Part shown: piece by piece, positions 1-5,274 of the stretch
How the letters are laid out: each line of letters opens with the position of its first letter
Position numbering within the stretch: the stretch's first letter is position 1
NCBI GenBank assembly: GCA_038209555.1
Contig: JBBQXP010000120.1
Span: 1-7,517 of the forward strand
Source of the DNA: DASQGA01 sp038209555
Lineage (GTDB): Bacteria; Actinomycetota; Thermoleophilia; Gaiellales; Gaiellaceae
Length of the DNA: 7,517 nucleotides
Direction: 5' to 3'
Notes under the pieces: generated by a model
Databases searched by the model: none
Seen by the model: the letters and a program-made list of their open reading frames with translations, nothing else
What the model was told of the DNA's origin: nothing
Translations under genes and position numbers: made by a program

Positions 1-2
1 CC

Positions 3-785
3 GTGTACACGATCACCCCGATGCTCGTCGCGATCGGCCCGAATCGCGAGAAGAGCAGGTTCACCTACATGCACAACTTCGGCGAGAAGGTCGACATCCC
101 GTACTTCTCCTGGCTGATCCGGGGCGAGGGCGGGAACATCCTCGTGGACGCGGGCTGCAGTGCGGACGCCTACAAGACGCACATTCGCGGCGACGAGCCA
201 CTGCACCTCGCCGGCGAGGTCTTCGAGGACGTGATCGACGTGAAGTCGATCGAGGACCACTTCGAGGAGCAGGGCCTCTCGTTCAACGACATCGACACGT
301 TCGTCCAGACCCACCTCGACTGGGACCACTGCATGAACACGCCCAAGTTCAAGAAGTCGAAGATCCTGATCCAGCGGGCGGAGTGGGAGAAGATCCCGGT
401 GCACCCGCTCTTCCAGAGCACCTATGCGCCGAAGTACGTCTATGAGGAGATCGCGGGCCTGAACGTCGAGTTCATCGAGGGCGACCTCGAGCTCTCGAAG
501 GGCGTGCGGCTCATGCTGACTCCGGGGCACAGCCCGGGCGGCCAGTCGGTTGTGGTCGACACCGGCGACGGCACGTTCGTGATCGCGGGCATGTGCACGA
601 TCCGCGACAACTTCTATCCGCCGGAGAGCGTCACCTCGAAGGGCACCTACAAGGTGATCCCGGCCGGGATGCACATGGATCCGATCCTCTGCTACGACTC
701 GATGCTCCGGATCCTCGACGTCGGCAAGGAGAACGTCCTGCCGTTCCATGACGCTTCGGTGCTCGAGCGCGGGACGATCGGCTGA
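3..785 (+). CDS. MBL-fold metallo-hydrolase, N-acyl homoserine lactonase-like family
   Basis: A 260-residue metallo-beta-lactamase-fold protein of the size and layout of the AttM/AiiA-like lactonase group, probably cytosolic, since no signal peptide is visible. The metal-site loop is at residues 103-109 (THLDWDH). Further ligand candidates are H176 in PGHSPGG and H249 in LPFHD near the C-terminus. Two positions deviate from the classic site: the second histidine of HxHxDH is Asp106, and the usual Gly-Asp bridging ligand appears as Gly196-Met197-Cys198. The fold call is firm, but the substrate is unknown and lactonase activity should not be assumed. The GTG at position 3 gives a plausible family N-terminus (MYTITPM), but it lies at the window edge, so an earlier start cannot be excluded. 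The stop overlaps the next gene's proposed CTG start as CTGA. This suggests coupling with the molybdenum hydroxylase subunits, perhaps hydrolysing that enzyme's product (inference). Confidence 0.85.
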   Translation: MYTITPMLVAIGPNREKSRFTYMHNFGEKVDIPYFSWLIRGEGGNILVDAGCSADAYKTHIRGDEPLHLAGEVFEDVIDVKSIEDHFEEQGLSFNDIDTFVQTHLDWDHCMNTPKFKKSKILIQRAEWEKIPVHPLFQSTYAPKYVYEEIAGLNVEFIEGDLELSKGVRLMLTPGHSPGGQSVVVDTGDGTFVIAGMCTIRDNFYPPESVTSKGTYKVIPAGMHMDPILCYDSMLRILDVGKENVLPFHDASVLERGTIG

Positions 786-1642
786 AGCCGCACCCCTTCG
801 AGTACCAGGCTCCCGAGAGCCTCGAGGAGGCGTTCGAGCTACTCGCACGCTTCGGGGGTGACGCCAAGGCGCTCGCGGGCGGCCAGAGCCTGGGCCCGCT
901 CCTCAACCTCCGGCTGGTGAAGCCTGCCGTTCTCGTGGACCTGAACCGGATCGGCGGCCTCGACGAGGTGGGAGAAACAGAAGCGGGGCTGGCGATCGGA
1001 GCGCTCGTCCGCCACCGCCGCGTTGAGCGCGACCCGCTCGTCGCGCGGGCATGCCCTCTGCTCGCCGAGGCGGCCGCGCAGATCGGCCACGTGGCGGTCC
1101 GAAACCGCGGCACGTTCGGGGGGAGCCTGGCGCACGCGGACCCGGCCGCCGAGCTCCCGGCGGCCATGGCTGCGTTGGACGGCGAGGTCGAGCTGCGAAG
1201 CGGTCGCGGCTCGCGCCGCCTTCGCGTGGAGGAGTTCTTTCGCGGGCCGTTCGAGACAGCCGTCGAAGAGGGGGAGCTGGTCGTCGCCGTCCACCTTCCG
1301 CGCGCGCCGGACCGGACGGGCCAGGTCTGGCTGGAGGTGAACGAGAAGCACGGCCACTTCGCGCTGGTCGGAGTCGCCATCTCCCTCACGCTGGCGGAGG
1401 ACGGAACGTGCAGCGAGGCCCGGCTCGCCTACGCGGGTGTCGGGCCCGTTCCCTGGATTGCGGCGGAGGCGGTGTCGCTCCTGGCCGGGAAAGGGCACGG
1501 CGCCTTCCAGCAGGCCGCGGTCGCGGCGGCGGGAGGCTGCGAGCCGCCCTCGGACGCGCACGGATCGTCCTCGTATCGCCGGCGACTCGTGCGGGTGCTG
1601 ACCGAGCGGGCGCTCACCGAAGCCGCCGGGCGGGTTGCGTGA
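782..1642 (+). CDS. Molybdenum hydroxylase FAD-binding medium subunit (CoxM/xanthine dehydrogenase subunit M-like), CTG start
   Basis: FAD-binding subunit that passes electrons between the 2Fe-2S subunit and the final acceptor in xanthine dehydrogenase/CO dehydrogenase-type molybdenum hydroxylases. With a CTG start it is 286 residues, normal for the family. The two FAD/pyrophosphate motifs are visible: AGGQSLGP at residues 32-39 and GTFGGSLAHADPAAE at 110-124. The typical C-terminal helix, with SSSYRRRLVRVL, lies near residue 262. The first conventional start is GTG at 917, but it would remove 45 residues including the first FAD motif. The frame upstream of 782 has no ATG, GTG or TTG back to an in-frame TGA at 749-751. 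CTG at 782 gives LKPHPFEY, matching the usual family start M-K-P-x-x-F-E-Y, and overlaps the upstream stop by four bases. A weak GGGA lies at 771-774. The subunit type is certain; the substrate of the complex is unknown. Confidence 0.9.
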   Translation: MKPHPFEYQAPESLEEAFELLARFGGDAKALAGGQSLGPLLNLRLVKPAVLVDLNRIGGLDEVGETEAGLAIGALVRHRRVERDPLVARACPLLAEAAAQIGHVAVRNRGTFGGSLAHADPAAELPAAMAALDGEVELRSGRGSRRLRVEEFFRGPFETAVEEGELVVAVHLPRAPDRTGQVWLEVNEKHGHFALVGVAISLTLAEDGTCSEARLAYAGVGPVPWIAAEAVSLLAGKGHGAFQQAAVAAAGGCEPPSDAHGSSSYRRRLVRVLTERALTEAAGRVA

Positions 1643-2112
1643 TGTCGGTGGTACGCCTGGAGGTGAACGGCACTCCGTTCGAACGGGAAGTCGAGCCGCG
1701 GCGGACGCTCGCGGACTTCCTGCGCGATGACCTCGGCCTGACGGGCACCCATCTCGGCTGCGAGCACGGCGTCTGCGGCTCGTGCACCGTTCTGCTCGAC
1801 GGCGTCAGCGTCCGCTCATGCCTCCTCTACGCAGTTCAGGCCGCCGGCGCGAACGTGATGACCGTCGAGGCCCTCGCCCCGGCCGAGGGACCGCTCCATC
1901 CACTACAGGAGGCGTTCAAGCGCTGTCACGGGCTCCAGTGCGGCTTCTGCACGCCGGGGTTCCTGATCACCGCCTACGAGCTTCTCTCCGAACGGCGAGG
2001 TGCGACCGGGGACGAGATCCGGCGCACGCTCTCGGGGAATCTGTGCCGGTGCACCGGCTATCAGGGCATCGTCGAGGCGATCGAGTTCGCCGACGAGCTC
2101 TGGGAGCGTTGA
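1642..2112 (+). CDS. Molybdenum hydroxylase 2Fe-2S small subunit (CoxS-like)
   Basis: A 156-residue iron-sulfur subunit carrying two [2Fe-2S] clusters that relay electrons from the molybdopterin subunit to the FAD subunit. The N-terminal plant-ferredoxin-type cluster uses C40, C45, C48 and C60 (CEHGVCGSC, then C60). The C-terminal helical cluster uses C100, C103, C135 and C137 (CGFC and CRC in GNLCRCTGY). All eight ligands are present and the length is typical. The ATG shares its A with the TGA of the medium subunit, so translation is probably coupled. No large, molybdenum-binding subunit follows. Instead the 3' end overlaps a convergent GMC gene by 52 bases, so the large subunit is probably upstream of the window. 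Without it, CO dehydrogenase, xanthine dehydrogenase, aldehyde oxidase and N-heterocycle hydroxylase cannot be told apart. Confidence 0.95.
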   Translation: MSVVRLEVNGTPFEREVEPRRTLADFLRDDLGLTGTHLGCEHGVCGSCTVLLDGVSVRSCLLYAVQAAGANVMTVEALAPAEGPLHPLQEAFKRCHGLQCGFCTPGFLITAYELLSERRGATGDEIRRTLSGNLCRCTGYQGIVEAIEFADELWER

Positions 2113-3590
2113 ATCGCCTCCGCGGCCTTTTCGCCGATCATCATGCAGGTCAGGTTCAGGTTCACTCCGATCATCGCCGGGAAGACCGAGGCGTCGGCGA
2201 CCCGGAGCCCTTCGACGCCGCGAACCCGAAGCGACGGATCGACGACGGCGAGCTCGTCGTCCGCGCTTCCCATCCGGCACGTACCGGCGGGGTGGTGCAC
2301 CGTCGTCCCGTGGCGCCGCGCGTAGTCCAGGAGCTCCTCGTCCGAGCGAACGTCGGCGCCGGGAATCAGCTCCCGCTCGACCCAGTCTCGTAGCGGCGCG
2401 GTGTCAGCGAGACGGCGGCAGATCCTGAGGCCCTCGAGCATCGCGTCGGTGTCACCCGGCTCCGCGTAGTAGCGGAAGTCGAGCGTCGGCGGCACCGACG
2501 CGTCCGCCGAGCGGAGCCCCAGACGCCCGACGCTCTTCGGCCGGTTCACGTTCGGCGTCATCCAGAAGGCGTGCTCCGCGGTCGGGAAGCCGGACGGGAC
2601 GTACCTGTCGAGCGCCGGCATCGTGCCGAAGTGGATCATCACATCGGGACTCTCGAGCGAGGGGTCGGAGCGCGCGAAGAGCGCCGACTCCCAGTTCTGG
2701 ACGACGTCGAGCGGCACCGGTCGGGCAGCCGCCCAGACGACCGACGCCTCCGGGTGGTCGAGGAGATTCTCGCCGACACCGGGCAGATCGATGCACGGGG
2801 GAATACCGAGCCGCTCGAGCTCGGAACGCGGCCCGATGCCGGACAGCAGCAGGAGCTTCGGCGACTCGAGGGCTCCGCAGGACACGACCGTCTCCCGACG
2901 AGCCTCGACGCGGCCGCCCGTCGTCTCGACACCGGTGACGCGATCCCCGTCCAGGACGAGTCGGAGCGCGGTCGTCTCGGTGCGGATGGTCAAGTTGGGT
3001 GCGCAGTCGGCAAGAGGGTGGAGGTAGGCGACGGAGCTCGACTGGCGCAAGCCGTCCCGAACGTTCAGGCGCAGCCAGCCGACGCCCTCGGCGAAGTCGG
3101 GGTCCTCGAAGGAGATCTGCGGGTAGCCCGCTTCGACTGCGGCCGCGACGAACGCTGCTGCGCACTCGTTCTCTGGCGGCACCTCCGCGACGTGCACGCA
3201 CCCGAGGACCCGGTCGAAGTAGGGCCTCGTCCCCTCCGGCCCCCAGCCGGTGGCGCCGAGCTCCTCCCAGCGGCGCAGATCCGCGGACGGAGCCGTGAAC
3301 GCGATCGCCTGGTTGTGCGAGCCGCAGCCTCCGAGGACGAAGGCGCGGCTGTGCTGGAGGCCGGCGTTCGCGTCCGCGGCGGCTTCGATCCCGTAGGAGC
3401 GAACGAGCTCGGAGCCCGCGAGGTCGGCCCAGCGTGCGATCTCGAGGATGCGCGCGTCGCCCTCGTCCGACGGCCCCGCCTCGAGCAGGCAGACCGAGAC
3501 CTCGGGATCCTCGGCCAGCCGCGCGGCGACGATAGCTCCCGCGCTCCCTCCCCCGACCACGACGTAGTCGAACGCTCCTGCGCTGCTCAC
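2061..3590 (-). CDS. GMC family FAD-dependent oxidoreductase, choline oxidase/dehydrogenase-like
   Basis: A 509-residue glucose-methanol-choline flavoenzyme that should oxidise an alcohol to an aldehyde or acid. The Rossmann FAD motif GGGSAG is at residues 13-18. GMC signature 1 is around residues 86-125, and signature 2 (GALESPKLLLLSGIGP) is at 239-254. The active-site base is probably H433 in HHPAGTCRMG, and the partner residue is N477 in VNLNLTCMMIGEK. The loop LGGCGSHN puts H92 where choline oxidase attaches FAD covalently, so a covalent flavin is plausible. The GTG start at 3588-3590 is the first possible one, because an in-frame TAG lies four codons upstream. No Shine-Dalgarno sequence precedes it, and a candidate -10 box is spaced for a leaderless mRNA. 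The gene is convergent with the small subunit gene and divergent from the sulfurtransferase. The family is certain; the substrate is unknown. Confidence 0.93.
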   Translation of the reverse strand: MSSAGAFDYVVVGGGSAGAIVAARLAEDPEVSVCLLEAGPSDEGDARILEIARWADLAGSELVRSYGIEAAADANAGLQHSRAFVLGGCGSHNQAIAFTAPSADLRRWEELGATGWGPEGTRPYFDRVLGCVHVAEVPPENECAAAFVAAAVEAGYPQISFEDPDFAEGVGWLRLNVRDGLRQSSSVAYLHPLADCAPNLTIRTETTALRLVLDGDRVTGVETTGGRVEARRETVVSCGALESPKLLLLSGIGPRSELERLGIPPCIDLPGVGENLLDHPEASVVWAAARPVPLDVVQNWESALFARSDPSLESPDVMIHFGTMPALDRYVPSGFPTAEHAFWMTPNVNRPKSVGRLGLRSADASVPPTLDFRYYAEPGDTDAMLEGLRICRRLADTAPLRDWVERELIPGADVRSDEELLDYARRHGTTVHHPAGTCRMGSADDELAVVDPSLRVRGVEGLRVADASVFPAMIGVNLNLTCMMIGEKAAEAIQRSQSSSANSIASTMP

Positions 3591-3593
3591 GCG

Positions 3594-3622
3594 CCGACTC
3601 TACTTCGACCGCATGCTAGGTT
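3594..3622 (+). promoter_or_regulatory. Candidate extended -10 promoter for the sulfurtransferase operon
   Basis: TGCTAGGTT (3614-3622) reads as an extended -10 (TGn followed by TAnnnT). A weak -35-like CCGACT (3594-3599) lies 17 bases upstream. Transcription would start near 3629, leaving a leader of about ten bases before the ATG at 3639. It overlaps the candidate promoter on the other strand, so the two could compete or be regulated together. The boxes match consensus only partly. Confidence 0.3.
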
Positions 3623-3625
3623 CGA
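3597..3625 (-). promoter_or_regulatory. Candidate promoter for the GMC gene (possibly leaderless)
   Basis: On the minus strand, TAGAGT (3602-3597) fits the TAnnnT form of a -10 box. A weak -35-like TCGAAC (3625-3620) sits 17 bases upstream. A transcript starting seven bases after the -10 would begin at about 3590, the first base of the GTG start, which fits the lack of a Shine-Dalgarno sequence there. This is pattern matching in a 48-base intergenic region and has no experimental support. Confidence 0.3.
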
Positions 3626-3638
3626 CGCGGGCCAGCCG

Positions 3639-4448
3639 ATGCGACGCGAAGACGCCTTCATCTCGACCGAGCGCCTCTCCGAGCTTCTCGAGCAGCCCGG
3701 CGTCCGCGTCGTCGACACCCGCCTCTCGCTCGCCGACGAGGAGTGGGGGCGGCGCGAGTTCGAGACCGCTCACGTCCCTGGAGCGGTGTACGCGCACTGG
3801 CTCCACGACCTCTCCGACCCCGACGATCCCGTCCAGGGGCAGCTGGCCCCGCCCGGTCGCTTTCGGGAGGCCATGGAGGAGCGAGGCATCGGCGACGACA
3901 CCCTCGTGGTCGCCTACGACGACGGCGCCATCTTCGGCGCCGCGCGCCTGTGGTGGTGCCTGCGCGCCTACGGACATGAGCAGGTCCGGATCCTCGAAGG
4001 AGGCTGGCCGAAGTGGATCGAGGAAAGCCGGCCCACCGAGTCCGGCCCATCGGCGCTGGCCGCAAACCGCGTCACCTTCACACCGCGACCGGATCCCGCG
4101 ATCCGGGCGACGAAGGAGGACGTCCTTGCGTTTCTCGAGCTCGGCGAGGGAGTGCTCCTCGACTGCCGGATGAACGAGACCTGGGAGTCGGCCGCGGCGC
4201 ACATCCCGGGCGCGGAGCGCTTCCCTGCCCCGTCGGTTGCCCGGATGGACGAGTCGGAGGTCGTCGCGGCAGCGAAAGCGCTCGGTGCCGACCTAGAGAC
4301 GCCGATCGTCCTCTACTGCGGAGGCGGCGTCTCGGCCTCGCTCGGCTTTGCGGCTCTCGAGCGGGCCGGGTACAAGAACCTCCGCGTGTACGACGGCTCG
4401 TGGTCGGAGTGGAGCGCCGACCCGGCAACTCGGAAGGAAGCCCACTAG
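3639..4448 (+). CDS. Two-domain rhodanese sulfurtransferase (thiosulfate/3-mercaptopyruvate sulfurtransferase type)
   Basis: A 269-residue protein with two tandem rhodanese domains, the usual length for cytosolic thiosulfate or mercaptopyruvate sulfurtransferases. The N-terminal, non-catalytic domain spans roughly residues 5-130, with VVDTRLS at 24-30, the AHVPGAVYAHW turn at 44-54 and GGWPKW at 121-126. The C-terminal domain spans roughly 155-262, with LLDCR at 173-177, AHIPGA at 187-192 and catalytic C227 in the loop CGGGVSAS. Cys227 would carry the persulfide. The loop matches neither the CRKGVT type of thiosulfate sulfurtransferases nor the CGSGVT type exactly, though it is nearer the latter, so the donor is uncertain. 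ATG at 3639 is chosen because the domain begins directly after it; the open frame upstream is only the antisense of the GMC gene. It is first in a three-gene plus-strand set, and the next gene's ribosome-binding site overlaps its stop codon. Confidence 0.9.
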   Translation: MRREDAFISTERLSELLEQPGVRVVDTRLSLADEEWGRREFETAHVPGAVYAHWLHDLSDPDDPVQGQLAPPGRFREAMEERGIGDDTLVVAYDDGAIFGAARLWWCLRAYGHEQVRILEGGWPKWIEESRPTESGPSALAANRVTFTPRPDPAIRATKEDVLAFLELGEGVLLDCRMNETWESAAAHIPGAERFPAPSVARMDESEVVAAAKALGADLETPIVLYCGGGVSASLGFAALERAGYKNLRVYDGSWSEWSADPATRKEAH

Positions 4449-4452
4449 GAGG
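4447..4452 (+). promoter_or_regulatory. Consensus Shine-Dalgarno AGGAGG overlapping a stop codon
   Basis: AGGAGG begins inside the TAG stop (4446-4448) of the sulfurtransferase gene and sits six bases before the ATG at 4459. It fixes the start of the small downstream protein. It also suggests that ribosomes ending the upstream gene can reinitiate there. Confidence 0.85.
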
Positions 4453-4458
4453 ATCGAC

Positions 4459-4740
4459 ATGAGCATCGTTGTCCGCTACGCGCCCGTGCCTTCTTCGACT
4501 ACCGAGCAGTACGACGAAGTAGTCCGCCGCCTACAGGAGTCCGGTGAGCTCCCCGCCGACGGGTTTGACTATCACGTCGCCTTTCATTCGGATGGTCAGT
4601 TGCTCGTGAGCGAAGTCTGGGACTCACAGGAGCAGTTCGAGGCGTTCGGTCAGCGCGTCATGCCGATTCTGGCCGACGTCGCGCTCGAGCATTCGGGCGC
4701 ACCCGAGATCTTCGAGGTCCACAACATCATCAAGCGCTAA
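4459..4740 (+). CDS. Small protein, probably ferredoxin-like alpha/beta-barrel (ABM/YdhR-like) fold
   Basis: A 93-residue soluble protein with no signal peptide or membrane segment. The pattern is a short beta strand (SIVVRYAP), an amphipathic helix (EQYDEVVRRLQESG), a strand with YHVAFH, then LLVSEVW followed by DSQEQFEAFGQRVMPIL, and a final strand EIFEVHNII. This beta-alpha-beta-beta-alpha-beta order, with the VSEVWDSQEQFEAF segment, is typical of small dimeric alpha/beta-barrel proteins related to antibiotic biosynthesis monooxygenases. Many such proteins have no known activity, and no cofactor-binding motif is evident here. The start is fixed by the consensus AGGAGG six bases upstream. 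It is second in the plus-strand set, ten bases after the sulfurtransferase stop. The fold call is moderate and the function unknown; it could be a small monooxygenase, an isomerase or a ligand-binding dimer. Confidence 0.8.
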   Translation: MSIVVRYAPVPSSTTEQYDEVVRRLQESGELPADGFDYHVAFHSDGQLLVSEVWDSQEQFEAFGQRVMPILADVALEHSGAPEIFEVHNIIKR

Positions 4741-4754
4741 GGACGGGCGCTTAG

Positions 4755-4759
4755 GGAGG
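4755..4759 (+). promoter_or_regulatory. Shine-Dalgarno GGAGG deciding the GTG start at 4768
   Basis: GGAGG lies eight bases before the GTG at 4768 and only three bases before the out-of-frame ATG at 4763. The spacing supports GTG 4768 over the later in-frame ATGs at 4798 and 4807. Confidence 0.7.
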
Positions 4760-4767
4760 GAGATGAA

Positions 4768-5274
4768 GTGCGACTCGAGTCGTTCTGCAGGATCTCGATG
4801 CGTTACATGGGCGCGAGCTGGCATCGGCCTTACGGCTCTCGTGGCGAGGACGCAGAGGCGCTGGGCTTCGGTCACGGCGACGGAGCTGTCAGCGGCGAGA
4901 TCGAGGGGAAGTTGGTCTGGGCGAACTATCCACGCGGTCGCCAAGACGGAGTGTGGACGCCGAATCTGCGCGGCATGATCGCCCTGCGCGACGGGAACGA
5001 GCTACTCCTCTCGATCCACGGCCAGAGTGTCCAGGAGAGCGCCCCCGGGAACCGTCGCGCCATCCTCGCGCGTGTTGAGCTGACGACCGAAGCCGAGCTG
5101 TACCGCTGGCTGAACACGTGCTTCCTCGTCGGCGAAGGCGAGATCGACGAGGAGCGTGAGAACTGGTGGCTCGACACCTACGTCTGCGTGAACGAGCAGG
5201 CGCAAGGTCCGCCTGCTCTCGGCGCCGACCCACCTGAGCGGTTCCGCCAGCGCGGCGGGCCCGATGTCACTTAG
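4768..5274 (+). CDS. DUF3237-like protein of unknown function
   Basis: A 168-residue soluble protein. The pattern GAVSGEIEGKLVWANYPR (residues 39-56), then DGVWTPNLRGMI (60-71), a glycine-containing hairpin and ELYRWLNTCFLVGEGEID (110-127) resembles the DUF3237 beta-barrel family. The resemblance is strongest in the conserved Y-x-W-L-N segment followed by a strand with VGEGE. Members have no established biochemical role; some lie near aromatic or xenobiotic degradation genes. The GTG start is supported by GGAGG eight bases upstream. Internal ATGs at residues 11 and 14 are possible but poorly placed relative to the Shine-Dalgarno. The C-terminal ~25 residues are rich in Pro, Gly and Arg and probably disordered. 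It lies 27 bases after the small barrel protein and is the last gene of this set. Its last eight bases overlap the convergent phosphotransferase gene. Family assignment is from memory of the motif only. Confidence 0.75.
   Translation: MRLESFCRISMRYMGASWHRPYGSRGEDAEALGFGHGDGAVSGEIEGKLVWANYPRGRQDGVWTPNLRGMIALRDGNELLLSIHGQSVQESAPGNRRAILARVELTTEAELYRWLNTCFLVGEGEIDEERENWWLDTYVCVNEQAQGPPALGADPPERFRQRGGPDVT

Noticed and set aside
631..1561. Two long minus-strand open frames opposite the FAD subunit gene.
   Set aside because: They are antisense to conserved motifs on the plus strand, rich in Arg/Ala/Ser as expected of GC-rich shadows, and have no recognisable domain.
1051..1641. Open frame extending the Fe-S subunit upstream by about 197 residues.
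   Set aside because: It overlaps the FAD subunit in another frame and reads as Arg/Gly-rich shadow sequence. The ferredoxin domain begins at ATG 1642.
2571..3638. Long plus-strand open frame running into the sulfurtransferase gene (would make a 625-residue protein).
   Set aside because: This part is antisense to the well-supported GMC gene, and its translation is low-complexity Arg/Gly/Asp-rich with no domain. The rhodanese domain begins at the ATG at 3639.
4089..4106. Inverted repeat CCGGATC-CCGC-GATCCGG, a possible terminator or operator.
   Set aside because: It lies inside the sulfurtransferase coding sequence with no T-run, and such palindromes arise by chance in GC-rich codons.
4763..4978. 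Alternative ATG at 4763, only five bases before the GTG of the DUF3237-like gene.
   Set aside because: Its frame gives a short product with no family pattern, and only three bases separate it from the Shine-Dalgarno.
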